In this document: one piece after another, positions 19,864 through 30,994 of the stretch
Layout of the letters: every line of letters starts with the position of its first letter
How positions within the stretch are numbered: position 1 is the first letter of the stretch
Origin: Sedimenticola sp.
GTDB taxonomy: Bacteria; Pseudomonadota; Gammaproteobacteria; Chromatiales; Chromatiaceae
Assembly (NCBI GenBank): GCA_011051655.1
Contig: DRKS01000103.1
Coordinates: forward strand, 1 to 64,000
Direction: 5' to 3'
Length of the DNA: 64,000 nt
Notes under the pieces: model-generated
What the model saw: the letters and a program-made list of their open reading frames with translations, nothing else
Told to the model about the DNA's origin: nothing
Database searches by the model: none
Made by a program: the position numbers and the translations under genes

Positions 19864-20621
19864 GATTTCTGTTCTTCAATCCAAATCAGGGATGCCATGC
19901 GGCCGGTGCGGCCGTCACGGCGATAGGAGAAAAAGCGCTCCGGATCGGATACTGTACAGCAGTCCCCGCCGTACACGAAGCCCAGGCCCCGGGCCGCCAG
20001 CCGGCGGCGGGCGAGCCGGTAGATGTCCGCCAGCCAGCGGCCCGCCCCGGCCGGGGAAAAGGCCTCCGCCGCGGCGGCATCCTGCCGCAGAAACAGCTCC
20101 CGCACCTCATCCCCCACCTCGAAGGCGCCGGGGCCGATGGCCGGCCCCAGCCAGGCCATGATATCCCGGCCGGGGGCGGAAAAGCGCTCCAGGGCCGCCT
20201 CGATGACGCCGGCCGCCAGTCCGCGCCAGCCGGCATGGACCGCCGCCACCTGATCCCCCCCGCGGTTGCACAGCAGCAGGGGGAGGCAATCCGCCGTGAG
20301 CACGGCGCAGACCCGGCCCGGGGTTCGGGTGAAAACGGCATCCGCCTCCCAACCCTCAGGACAAGATCCGGCCGTGACCACGCCGGCGCCATGCACCTGA
20401 TGCAGCCACAGGGGTTCGGCCGGCAACGCCAGGGATTCCCTGAGCAGCCGCCGGTTGCGCCTGACCGCCCCGGGATCGTCCCCCAGGTGACCGGCCAGGT
20501 TCAGTCCATCGAAAGGAGGGGCGCTGAAGCCGCCCTGGCGGGTGGTAGTCAGGGCCCGCACGCGAGAGGGCGCGGGCCAGTCCGGCTCGATCCAGCCGAC
20601 CGGTTCAGGCATCGGCCGCAT
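19860..20621 (-). CDS. pgeF: Purine nucleoside phosphorylase YfiH / laccase-domain family
   Basis: The 253-residue protein belongs to the YfiH/PgeF family, described as purine nucleoside phosphorylase/adenosine deaminase and as a peptidoglycan-editing factor. Metal-site motifs are present: LWLHQVHGAG, VLTADCLPLLL, AAVHAGWRGLAAGV and AWLGPAIGPGAFEVGDEV. The start may be the fourth codon (Met4, 20612), because Met1 overlaps rluD by 17 nt. An rluD-pgeF pair is common in gammaproteobacteria, which supports the call. Confidence 0.92.
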   Translation of the reverse strand: MRPMPEPVGWIEPDWPAPSRVRALTTTRQGGFSAPPFDGLNLAGHLGDDPGAVRRNRRLLRESLALPAEPLWLHQVHGAGVVTAGSCPEGWEADAVFTRTPGRVCAVLTADCLPLLLCNRGGDQVAAVHAGWRGLAAGVIEAALERFSAPGRDIMAWLGPAIGPGAFEVGDEVRELFLRQDAAAAEAFSPAGAGRWLADIYRLARRRLAARGLGFVYGGDCCTVSDPERFFSYRRDGRTGRMASLIWIEEQKS

Positions 20622-21600
20622 CGGCCCGCAGCACTTCCAGCAGGCGGGCCATGTCCGCCGGCAGCGGCGCCTCCCACTCCAGCCACTCTCCCGATGCCGG
20701 GTGCTTCAACCCCAGCCGCAACGCATGCAGGGCCTGGCGCCTGAATCCCCGCAGGAGTTCCCGCAACTCATCCGGGGCCCCCGCCGGCAGGCGCAGCCGC
20801 CCGCCGTAGGCGGGATCGCCCACCAGCGGATGGCGGATATGGGCCAGGTGCACCCGGATCTGATGGGTGCGGCCGGTCTCCAGGTTCACCCGCAGGTAGC
20901 TGTGATGGCGAAAGCGCTCCAGCACGCGATAGTGGGTGACGGCCGGCTTGCCCCCGGGGACGACGGCCATGCGGACACGCTGCACGGGATGACGCCCGAT
21001 GGGCGCCTCCACGGTGCCCCCGGCCACCATCACCCCCTGAACCAGGGCCCGGTATTCCCGCCTGACCTCCCGCGCCTGGAGCTGCTCCACCAGGGACTTG
21101 TGGGCGGCCGGCGTGCGCGCCACCACCAGCAGGCCGCTGGTGTCCTTGTCCAGCCGGTGCACGATACCGGCCCGGGGCTGCCGGACCAGGCCTGGATCAT
21201 GGTGCAGCAGGGCGTTCTGCAGGGTGCCGTCCGGGTTGCCGGCGGCCGGATGCACCACCAGCCCCGCCGGCTTGTCGATCACCAGCAGGCATTCATCCTC
21301 GAACAGGATCTCAAGGGGGATGGCCTGGGGGTTGCACTCAATCCGATCCTCCATCCGCGCCCGAATCTCCACCCGCTCACCCCCGAACACCTTGTCCCGC
21401 GGCCGGCAGGCCCGCCCGTCCAGGGTCACCCGGCCTTCCCTCACCCACTGCTGAAGGCGGCTGCGCGAATAATCCGGAAACAGTTGCGCCAGGGCCTGGT
21501 CCAGGCGCAGACCGGCCTGCTCCGGCCGCACCCGGGCGCCGAGCAACTCCGTCTTGGCGCCCGGCGCCTTTCCATCGGAAACACTAATCATTACCGCCAT
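20605..21600 (-). CDS. rluD: 23S rRNA pseudouridine(1911/1915/1917) synthase
   Basis: Makes pseudouridines in helix 69 of 23S rRNA. It has an N-terminal S4 RNA-binding domain (LRLDQALAQLFPDYSRSRLQQWVREGRV, about residues 30-90) and the RluA-type catalytic domain with the active Asp in GIVHRLDKDTSGLLVVART and the late motif GRTHQIRVHLAHIRHPLVGDP. Up to 331 residues. The listed ATG overlaps a TATAAT hexamer (21598-21603), so the Met at codon 4 (21591) is an alternative start. First gene of the minus-strand operon, divergent from bamD. Confidence 0.95.
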   Translation of the reverse strand: MAVMISVSDGKAPGAKTELLGARVRPEQAGLRLDQALAQLFPDYSRSRLQQWVREGRVTLDGRACRPRDKVFGGERVEIRARMEDRIECNPQAIPLEILFEDECLLVIDKPAGLVVHPAAGNPDGTLQNALLHHDPGLVRQPRAGIVHRLDKDTSGLLVVARTPAAHKSLVEQLQAREVRREYRALVQGVMVAGGTVEAPIGRHPVQRVRMAVVPGGKPAVTHYRVLERFRHHSYLRVNLETGRTHQIRVHLAHIRHPLVGDPAYGGRLRLPAGAPDELRELLRGFRRQALHALRLGLKHPASGEWLEWEAPLPADMARLLEVLRADAADA

Positions 21601-21715
21601 TATAAACCCCTTGGGTTCAGACCGATTTGTTCATGGGGCCGGGCGGCCGCGTGGCGGGCAAAAAGGGGTATAATCCGCCATGCGATTTTTTCACGACCCC
21701 GGCAAAACCGACACC

Positions 21716-22542
21716 ATGGCCACCATCCGCATCCTGAGCCTGCTTCTGGCGATCAGCCTGATCCCCGCCTGTTCCCTGCTGCCCAAGGCGGCGGCGGACA
21801 AGCCCGAGAACTGGAGCGCGGCCAAGTTCTACGCCGAGGCCTCCAAGGCCATGAAGGACGGGGATTATGAAAAGGCCATCGAGTACTACGAGAAGCTGGA
21901 GGCCCGCTATCCCTTCGGCCGTTACGCCACCCAGTCCCAGCTGGACGTGGCCTACGTCTACTACAAGTACGACGAGCCGGACTCCGCCATCGCCGCCCTC
22001 GACCGCTTTATCAAACTGCACCCCCGCAACCCCCACGTGGACTACGCCTATTACCTCAAGGGCATCGTGAACTTCAACCGCAGCCTGGGGTTTATCGAAC
22101 GCTTCATGCCCACCGACATATCCCAGCGCGACGCCGGGGCGGCCATGGACTCCTTCGATGATTTCTCCGAGCTGGTGCGCAAGTTCCCGGACAGCAAATA
22201 CGCCGAAGACGCCCGCAAGCGCCTCATCTACCTGCGCAACAATCTCGCCCGGCACGAGATCCATGTGGCGCGCTATTACCTGGACCGCGGCGCCTATGTG
22301 GCCGCCGCAAACCGTTGCGTGTACGTGGTGGAAAACTATCAGCGCACCCCGGCGGTGCGGGATGCGCTGAAGATCATGATCGAGGCCTATGACAAGCTGG
22401 GCCTGGATGAACTATCGGCGGACGCGAAACGCGTGCTGGCCCTGAATGAAGCCAAAGGCAGCTTCGACTATCTGAAGGGGGACGGACACGACAAGCCCCT
22501 GGGCGAAAAGGTCTGGGAGTTCCTGGAACTGGATAAGAATTA

Positions 22543-22543
<1 letters not shown>
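21716..22543 (+). CDS. bamD: Outer membrane protein assembly factor BamD
   Basis: Essential lipoprotein of the BAM complex, which inserts beta-barrel proteins into the outer membrane. From the ATG at 21716 the product is 275 residues with a normal lipoprotein signal (ILSLLLAISLIPAC, Cys at residue 19). TPR-like repeats follow: NWSAAKFYAEASKAMKDGDY, YEKLEARYPFGRYATQSQLD, FIKLHPRNPHVDYAYYLKG and LVRKFPDSKYAEDARKR. An in-frame ATG at 21680 sits 5 nt after a TATAAT (21669-21674) and would put an odd 12-residue extension before the signal peptide, so it was rejected. The TAG stop is the first part of a heptad array shared with glnB. Confidence 0.93.
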
Positions 22544-23050
<507 letters not shown>

Positions 23051-23142
23051 TCATTTGAATGAACCGGGCCTATTCTAGCAGCAAGCATTGGATTGTGCTT
23101 TTTGCGTTTTCCGGCAACCCGCTCCATGCCCCCGCGTTCTTT

Positions 23143-24750
23143 TCAGAACCCGCTGGTCAAAGGATAACGCCGGTCCCGGCCGAAGGCCCGCCGGGTGATC
23201 TTGATGCCGGGGGGGGCCTGCCGGCGCTTGTATTCATTGCGCTCCACCAGCCGGATGACATGCCGCACCACAGCCTCGTCAAAACCGGCCGCGACGATCT
23301 CTTCGAGGCTGTGATCCTGCTCCACGTAGCGCATCAGGATCGGATCGAGTATTTCATAGGGGGGCAGGCTATCCACGTCTTTCTGATCGCGGGCCAGCTC
23401 CGGCGAGGGAGGACGCTCCATGGTGCGCCGCGAAATCACCGGTGAGATGCCGTTGCGATACTCCGCCAGGCGGTAGACCATGGTCTTCGCCACATCCCGC
23501 AGGGGGGCGAATCCCCCCGCCATGTCCCCATAGAGGGTGGTGTAGCCCACTGACATCTCGCTCTTGTTGCCGGTCGTGAGCAGGATCTTGCCCTTTTTGT
23601 TGCTGATGGCCATGAGCACGATGCCCCGGCAGCGGGCCTGAATGTTCTCCTCGGCGGTGTCCGGAGGCAGACCGGCAAACTCTTCCGCCAGCATCTCCTG
23701 AAAGGCCCGGAAGGCCGGTTCGATGGAGATACTGCTGTAGTGCACGCCCAGGGCCTTCGCCTCCGCCGCAGCGTCCTCCTTGCTCATGTCGGCGGTGTAG
23801 CGGGACGGCATCATGACCGCCTTCACCTGATCCGCGCCCAGGGCGTCCACCGCTATCGCCAGGGTAAGGGCCGAATCGATGCCTCCGGACAACCCCAGCA
23901 CGGCGCCCCGAAAGCCGTTTTTGACGGCATAGTCCCGAACACCGAGCACCAGGGCGCGATAGATGCTCTCCTCCTCGCCGGGCTCGGGGGCGACGCTGCC
24001 CGGCATCACCGCGCCGCTTGCGGCATCGACCTCCACCAGCATCCGGTCCTCGACGAAGTACTCGCCCCGCCGGATCAGCCCGCCCTTGGCGTCGACCACG
24101 AAGGAGCCGCCGTCGAACACCAACTCGTCCTGGCCGCCGATGAGGTTGACGTAGGCGATGGGCAGCCCGTTTTCTCTGGCCCGGCGCTGTAACAGGCGCT
24201 CGCGCTCCGGGGCCTTGCCGCAATGATAGGGCGAGGCGTTGAGGTTCAGGATCAGACGGGCGCCGGCCGCCGCCGCCTGGGCGGCCGGGGCCTCCTCCCA
24301 GATGTCCTCGCAAATGGTCAGTCCCACCGGCACGCCCTTCATCCTGAACACACAGGGGGCATGGCCCGGCACGAAATAGCGCTTCTCATCGAATACGCTG
24401 TAGTTGGGAAGGCATTGTTTTTGATACTCGGCGATAATCCTGCCCTCACGCATCACCCCCGCCGAATTGAACAGGCCGTCGGCCGTGGAACGGGGATAGC
24501 CCAGGATGACATCGATGCCCGTAACGGCGGCGCTGATCCGCGACAGGGCCTTCTCCACCCGCCGGATCAGTTCAGGGCGCAGCAGCAGATCCTCCGGCGG
24601 ATAGCCCGTCAGGGTCAGCTCGGGAAACACAATGGCGTCTGCGCCCTGCTCGTCCCGGGCATGGCTGGCGGCGCGGATCACAAGATCCGCATTGCCGGAG
24701 ATATCGCCAACCAAAAAATTGAGCTGGGCCAATGAGAGACGCAGAATCAA
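23143..24750 (-). CDS. nadE: Glutamine-dependent NAD+ synthetase
   Basis: Last step of NAD synthesis, amidating deamido-NAD with ammonia released from glutamine. The N-terminal nitrilase-type glutaminase has its triad in FPELTLTGYPPEDLL (Glu44), KQCLPNYSVFDEKRYF (Lys) and GLTICEDIWEE (Cys). The C-terminal synthetase has the PP-loop GLSGGIDSALTLAIAVDALG and TTGNKSEMSVGYTTLYGD. The start is a TTG at 24750, with GGAG 6 nt upstream, giving 535 residues. The only upstream ATG (24855) would lie inside the divergent pilS and add 35 non-homologous residues. Divergent from pilS across 84 bp. Confidence 0.93.
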   Translation of the reverse strand: MILRLSLAQLNFLVGDISGNADLVIRAASHARDEQGADAIVFPELTLTGYPPEDLLLRPELIRRVEKALSRISAAVTGIDVILGYPRSTADGLFNSAGVMREGRIIAEYQKQCLPNYSVFDEKRYFVPGHAPCVFRMKGVPVGLTICEDIWEEAPAAQAAAAGARLILNLNASPYHCGKAPERERLLQRRARENGLPIAYVNLIGGQDELVFDGGSFVVDAKGGLIRRGEYFVEDRMLVEVDAASGAVMPGSVAPEPGEEESIYRALVLGVRDYAVKNGFRGAVLGLSGGIDSALTLAIAVDALGADQVKAVMMPSRYTADMSKEDAAAEAKALGVHYSSISIEPAFRAFQEMLAEEFAGLPPDTAEENIQARCRGIVLMAISNKKGKILLTTGNKSEMSVGYTTLYGDMAGGFAPLRDVAKTMVYRLAEYRNGISPVISRRTMERPPSPELARDQKDVDSLPPYEILDPILMRYVEQDHSLEEIVAAGFDEAVVRHVIRLVERNEYKRRQAPPGIKITRRAFGRDRRYPLTSGF

Positions 24751-24834
24751 AAAAATCTCCGGCTGAAAGGGGGAAATGATGCTATTCTGGGGCAAACACC
24801 AGCTCTTGGCAAAAGATCGAGATCCCGGATTGAC

Positions 24835-26471
24835 ATGCCAGCCCGGCCCCGTCATGACCCCCCTTCCACGGAAAAACAGGCCCCAAGCCTCAAGAGCCCC
24901 CGGGACCGGCTGCTATTCTTTTTTATATACCGACTGATTCTTTCCGGCCTGCTCGGCATCCTGTTTTTCAAGGGCCTGCCGCCCGCCCTGCTCGGCAGTC
25001 ACAATCCGGAACTCTTTTCCTTCGTTGTCGCCGCCTATTTCGGCCTGGTCCTCGCCAGCGGCCTGCTGCTGGCCCTGCGCCAGCTCTCCGACGACCACCA
25101 GACCGACATCGCCGTATTCGTGGACATCGCCGCCATCACCCTGCTCATGCACGCCAGCGGCGGCGTGAGAACGGGCCTGGGGATGCTTTTGGCGGTCTCC
25201 ATCGCCGCCGGCAGCCTGACCATACGCCGCCATACCGCCCTCCTGTTTGCGGCCATAGCCGCCCTCGCCATACTTGGCGAACAGGTCTACGCCCATTTGC
25301 ATCATGATTTTTCCACCACGGCCTATACCCAGGCCGGGCTGCTGGGGGCCTCCTTTTTCGCCATGGCCCTCCTTGCCGATGTGCTGTCCAAACGCCTGCA
25401 GGAAAGCGAGCAACTGGCCAGCCAGCGTGAGCTGGATCTGGCCAACCTGGCCCAGCTCAATGAATACATCATCCAGCGCATGCAGACCGGCGTCATCATC
25501 GTCGACGACCAGGAGCGGCCCCGCCTCAGAAACGAGGCCGCCTGGAACCTGCTGGGCATATCGGACGCCACCGGAGACCGGCCGCTGGAAAAGACCTGCC
25601 CGGCGTTGTTCAGGCAGTTGAAGCAATGGAAACAGAATCCAAGCCATGAGCGCCTGACCTTCAGATCCGCCACCGGCGGCCGCGATTTGAGCGCCAACTT
25701 CATCCGGCTGGGCGGTAAAGAGCTGATCGGCACCCTTATATTTCTCGAGGACAGCGCCCTGGTCACCGAACAACTGCAACAGATGAAGCTCGCCTCCCTG
25801 GGGCGGCTGACGGCCAGCATCGCCCACGAGATCCGCAATCCCCTGGGCGCCATCAGCCACGCCGGCCAACTGCTGGAAGAGTCACCCCACCTCGATGAGG
25901 GGGACAAACGGCTTACCGAAATCATTCGCGACAACTCACGGCGGGTAAACGAGATCATCGAAAACATACTGCAACTGTCCCGCCGGAGCCGCACCCAGCC
26001 GGAGGAGATCGAGCTGAAACCCTGGCTGGAGCGGATCGCCGGAGAGATACGCCGGGACAAAGGCCTGGCGCCGGAGATGCTCAAGGTGCGGATCGACCCT
26101 GCCGATACCCGCATCAGAACGGACCCCAGCCAGTTGCGCCAGGTACTGGTCAGCCTGATCGACAACGCCATGCGTCACTTTCACAAAGACCCCGGGGAGC
26201 TTCGCCTGCGGATCGAAGGCGGCATGACCGCCGATTCGGGAGGCCCCTTCGTGGACATCATCGACAACGGGCCGGGCATCGAACCGGAAACGGCGAAGCA
26301 GATCTTCGAACCCTTTTTCACCACCAGCAATACCGGCACCGGCCTGGGGCTTTACATCGCCCGGGAATTGGCCGAATCTAACCGGGCGCGCCTGGAGTAC
26401 ACACCGGGCCCAGATGGCGGCAGTTGCTTTCACATCAGCTTTCCCGGACTGCGGAAAAAGGTATTCAACGC

Positions 26472-26475
<4 letters not shown>
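24835..26475 (+). CDS. pilS: Two-component sensor histidine kinase PilS
   Basis: Membrane kinase that controls type IV pilin transcription through PilR. The 546 residues have about six membrane helices in residues 25-190 (LLFFFIYRLILSGLLGILFF onward), a linker with a PAS-like segment (YIIQRMQTGVIIVDDQERPRLRN), HisKA (LGRLTASIAHEIRNPLGAISHAGQLL) and HATPase (SLIDNAMRHF, DNGPGIEPE, GTGLGLYIARELAE). Membrane layout and position directly before pilR support PilS over other NtrB-type kinases. Its stop overlaps the pilR start by 4 nt (ATGA). In Pseudomonas, PilS senses PilA levels in the membrane. Confidence 0.94.
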
Positions 26476-27818
<1,343 letters not shown>

Positions 27819-28045
27819 CACCCAAACAAGCGCAGACTGGCTTTTTGTCTTGCCCCTGTTGCCTGGCAGGTGACAATTTACGTCACAAAGTGACATCAAC
27901 CGGCAGTCGGCCCCCAGCATCCTGCGGGCAAGCCGGCCGGAGTGGGTGAACAGCGTTCCCAAAACGGGAATTAACGGCAAAAAAAGGCCAAAAAGGCTTT
28001 AAGTTTCCCCCACCCTCGCCGTAAATATGACTGACTCGAGGATGC
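27819..28045 (+). promoter_or_regulatory. pilR-pilA intergenic region with dyad, possible PilR target
   Basis: This non-coding stretch precedes the sigma-54 promoter of pilA. It contains the dyad GTCAC-AAA-GTGAC (27882-27894), about 150-165 bp upstream of the -24 element, a distance at which enhancer-binding proteins commonly act. GTGACA also occurs at 27870-27875. Assignment to PilR is inference; the motif does not exactly match the published Pseudomonas sites. No ORF or terminator is clear here. Confidence 0.35.
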
Positions 28046-28061
28046 TGGCACGCTACCTGCT
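28046..28061 (+). promoter_or_regulatory. Sigma-54 promoter of pilA
   Basis: TGGCAC (28046-28051), five bases, then CTGCT (28057-28061): the -24/-12 layout of sigma-54 promoters with a perfect -24 and one mismatch in the -12 TTGC. Predicted start near 28073, giving a leader of about 145 nt. Its position between pilR and pilA agrees with known PilR/RpoN control of pilin genes. Confidence 0.85.
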
Positions 28062-28216
28062 ATACATCTTCCAGGAAACGAACATCCGCCGGGCTCGAAT
28101 TGCAGTGGTCAGCCCACCTGGGTGTCACAGGGACGACGAAGGTCACAAAGACACCGGCGACAGCCGCACCTGGACCTGACCATTTTGCACTAACTCAAAT
28201 CTGTTGGAGAAATGAC

Positions 28217-28660
28217 ATGAAAAAAGCTCAATCCGGTTTTACCCTGATCGAACTGATGATCGTTGTAGCCATCATCGCCATCCTGGCCGCCATCGCCATC
28301 CCTGCATACAACAGCTATATCGCTGAAGCGAGGATGTCAAAGGTCACGGACCACTATGACGAAGCGGTCCGTTCCATCAAGGCCGAACTGGCCAAGCGCG
28401 CTGCCCAACAGGCCCGAGGCGATACGCTTTCCACTTTCAGCTTTAGTTCCCTGAGGGCTGTCGTTGACCCCGACGGCCAGAAATCCCCCGTTGGCGGTGG
28501 CGAGGCCTATGTTGACGGCACCTCCCCCAGTGCAACCAACGGTGAGATCGGCCTCAGCCTCGTCTCTTCCACAGCCGGCTCTGAAATCATCGTTATTACC
28601 AAACCGGCCTTTGATGAACTCACTGCACAGTCAACCCGAGTCGACGCCTCTCAGCTATAA
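28217..28660 (+). CDS. pilA: Type IV major pilin
   Basis: Structural subunit of the type IV pilus. The 147-residue prepilin has a 7-residue leader MKKAQSG cut before Phe, then [22 protein letters not shown] with Glu at mature position 5 and a helix spine to about residue 60. The globular part has no Cys, so the usual C-terminal disulfide (D-region) is absent. GGAGA lies 6 nt before the ATG at 28217; an ATG 5 nt earlier is out of frame. Transcribed from the sigma-54 promoter and closed by a terminator at 28701-28750, so it can be made in excess over pilB-D. Confidence 0.93.
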   Translation: MKKAQSGFTLIELMIVVAIIAILAAIAIPAYNSYIAEARMSKVTDHYDEAVRSIKAELAKRAAQQARGDTLSTFSFSSLRAVVDPDGQKSPVGGGEAYVDGTSPSATNGEIGLSLVSSTAGSEIIVITKPAFDELTAQSTRVDASQL

Positions 28661-28700
28661 CTCGGAAATAGCAGCATCAACATAAGAGATGCAAAACAAT

Positions 28701-28750
28701 GGAAAAAGGGGCCGGATAGCTGATAAGGCGTCTGGTCCCTTTTCCTTTTT
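28701..28750 (+). terminator. Rho-independent terminator after pilA
   Basis: GGAAAAAGGGGCC (28701-28713) pairs, with one bulge and one mismatch, with GGTCCCTTTTCC (28734-28745) and is followed by T5. It separates the pilA message from the following pilin gene. Confidence 0.8.
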
Positions 28751-28791
28751 CGCCAGACAAACATGACCTCAATCAACATGCGGAAGATGCC

Positions 28792-29190
28792 ATGCGCACA
28801 GATTCCCCCGGCTTTACCCTGATAGAACTGATGATCGTCGTTGCGGTGCTCACCATCCTCGCCGGTATCGCCATCCCGGCCTATAACAATTACATCCGGG
28901 AATCCCAGCTCAGCACCGCCAGAATGAATGTGGAGCCCCTGCGCCTGGCCCTGGAGGATTATTGGCTGGACAACAGCACCTACGCCACCATCAACGGTCA
29001 ATCATGGACCCCCGGCGGAACAAAAACACTGGAAACCGGCCCCCTGGGCTGGCGGCCGGACGGGGATAACGACCAGTACAGTTATGCCGTAACCGCGGGA
29101 ACCAACACATTCACCATCACTGTGACCCACATCGCATCCAGCCGATCCGCCACCTGTACAAAGAACACCGCCTGCACCTATGCTGAATAG
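28792..29190 (+). CDS. Second type IV pilin-like protein (minor pilin, PilE-like)
   Basis: The 132-residue prepilin has leader MRTDSPG cut before [22 protein letters not shown], again with Glu5, so it is processed by PilD and can enter the pilus or its base. The globular domain has YWLDNSTYATI, typical of PilE-like minor pilins, and a very tight Cys pair near the C-terminus (CTKNTAC), unlike PilA, which has none. GGAAG precedes the ATG. It lies between the pilA terminator and pilB. It could be a minor pilin or an alternative major subunit; sequence alone does not decide. Confidence 0.88.
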   Translation: MRTDSPGFTLIELMIVVAVLTILAGIAIPAYNNYIRESQLSTARMNVEPLRLALEDYWLDNSTYATINGQSWTPGGTKTLETGPLGWRPDGDNDQYSYAVTAGTNTFTITVTHIASSRSATCTKNTACTYAE

Positions 29191-29280
29191 ACACGACAAC
29201 ACCCTTCGGACGGCCCCGCCCTCCTTGAAGCATTGACCCCAGAAGCATGGGGAAACCGCGGTTAAGCTATAATCCCCCTG

Positions 29281-30990
29281 ATGGCCACGACGCAAGCCAA
29301 AATAAACCTCAGCGGCCTTGCCCGCTCCCTGGTTCAGAACAAGCTGCTCAGCGAGCACGAAGCGGAGCAGGCCTTCCAGCAGTCGCTGAAGAACCGGACG
29401 CCTTTCGTCAGCTATCTGGTTGAAAACAAGATCCTGGACAGCCGCGCCATTGCCGAAACCGCCTCCATGGAATTCGGCGTTCCCCTGTTCGACCTGGACG
29501 CCCTGGATATGGAAAGCGCACCTGTCGAGCTGATCGAGGAGAAACTGCTTCGGACCCATCGCGCCCTGCCCCTGGTCAAACGGGGCAACCGGCTGTTTCT
29601 GGCCGTTTCCGATCCTACCAACCACCAGGGCCTGGATGAAATCAAGTTCCATACCGGCCTGGCCTCCGAGGCCGTTGTCGTAGAGGAAGACAAACTCACC
29701 AAGCACATCGAGCAGGCGCTGGATGCCCAGGACACCAGCATGGCCGACCTGATGGATGCGGACCTGGACAACCTGGACATTTCCGCCGGGGAAGACGACC
29801 AGCCAAAGGACACCGACCTGGATGTGGACGAAGCGCCGGTGGTGCGCTTCGTCAACAAGATACTGCTGGACGCCATCAATGCGGGCGCCTCCGACATCCA
29901 TCTCGAACCCTATGAAAAATCGTTCCGCGTCCGCTACCGCCAGGACGGCATGCTGCATGAAGTGGCATCGCCCCCTGTAAACATCGCCAGCAGGCTGACT
30001 GCCCGCATCAAGGTGATGTCCAAGATGAACATCGCCGAACGTCGGGTGCCCCAGGACGGACGCATAAAAATGGTTTTATCAAAAAACCGCTCCATCGATT
30101 TCCGTGTCAATACCTGTCCGACCCTCTATGGGGAAAAGATCGTTCTGCGTATCCTGGATCCCACCAGCGCCCAGCTGGGCATCGAGGCCCTGGGATTCGA
30201 GCCAAAGCAGCAGGAAGACTTCATGACGGCCATCCATAAACCCTATGGCATGGTGCTGGTGACGGGGCCGACCGGCAGCGGTAAAACCGTATCCCTCTAT
30301 ACCGCCCTCAATATACTCAATACACCTGAGATCAATATCTCCACGGCGGAAGATCCCGTGGAAATCCAGGTGCCGGGCATCAACCAGGTCAACATGAACG
30401 TCAAGACCGGCCTTACTTTCGCGGAGGCCCTGCGGGCCTTTCTGCGCCAGGACCCGGATATCGTGATGGTGGGTGAAATACGCGACCTGGAAACGGCGGA
30501 GATTGCGGTCAAGGCCGCCCAGACGGGGCATCTGGTTCTTTCAACCCTGCACACGAATGACGCCCCCCAGACCCTGACCCGCCTGGCGAACATGGGAATT
30601 CCGCCATTCAATATTGCCTCGGCGGTATTGCTCATCATGGCGCAGCGCCTTGCACGGCGGCTGTGTGAACACTGCAAGGTTCCGGACGACATCCCCAAAG
30701 AGGCGCTGCTGGCAGAAGGCTTCACTGAAGAGGAAATACCCAAGCTCAAGATCTACAAGGCCGCAGGATGCGAGCACTGCAAAAAAGGCTACAAGGGGCG
30801 AGTGGGCATATTCCAGGTGATGCCGGTTTCCGAGGCCATGGGCCGGATGATCATGGAGGGAGGCAACTCGCTGCAACTTGCCGATTTGGCGAAAAAAGAG
30901 GGTATCCAGGACCTGCGCGCCTCAGGTCTGAACAAGGTCAGGCAAGGCATTACCAGCCTGGAAGAAATCAACCGGGTAACAAGAGACTGA
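29281..30990 (+). CDS. pilB: Type IV pilus assembly ATPase PilB
   Basis: Cytoplasmic hexameric ATPase that powers pilus extension. The 569 residues comprise an N-terminal GspE_N-type domain (LSGLARSLVQNKLLSEHEA) and the motor with Walker A GPTGSGKTVSLYTALN, the Asp box, Walker B DPDIVMVGEIRDLETAEIA, the His box GHLVLSTLHTNDAPQT, and a zinc site made of CEHCKVP and CEHCKKGYKG. The ATG at 29281 aligns with known PilB N-termini. A TATAAT (29268-29273) ends only 7 nt before it, so a very short or absent leader is possible. First gene of pilBCD-coaE-zapD-yacG. Confidence 0.96.
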   Translation: MATTQAKINLSGLARSLVQNKLLSEHEAEQAFQQSLKNRTPFVSYLVENKILDSRAIAETASMEFGVPLFDLDALDMESAPVELIEEKLLRTHRALPLVKRGNRLFLAVSDPTNHQGLDEIKFHTGLASEAVVVEEDKLTKHIEQALDAQDTSMADLMDADLDNLDISAGEDDQPKDTDLDVDEAPVVRFVNKILLDAINAGASDIHLEPYEKSFRVRYRQDGMLHEVASPPVNIASRLTARIKVMSKMNIAERRVPQDGRIKMVLSKNRSIDFRVNTCPTLYGEKIVLRILDPTSAQLGIEALGFEPKQQEDFMTAIHKPYGMVLVTGPTGSGKTVSLYTALNILNTPEINISTAEDPVEIQVPGINQVNMNVKTGLTFAEALRAFLRQDPDIVMVGEIRDLETAEIAVKAAQTGHLVLSTLHTNDAPQTLTRLANMGIPPFNIASAVLLIMAQRLARRLCEHCKVPDDIPKEALLAEGFTEEEIPKLKIYKAAGCEHCKKGYKGRVGIFQVMPVSEAMGRMIMEGGNSLQLADLAKKEGIQDLRASGLNKVRQGITSLEEINRVTRD

Positions 30991-30994
30991 ACCA

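Noticed and set aside
24751-24855. ATG start of nadE at 24855
   Set aside because: It would add 35 residues unlike the family and overlap divergent pilS. TTG at 24750 has a proper ribosome site and the expected N-terminus.
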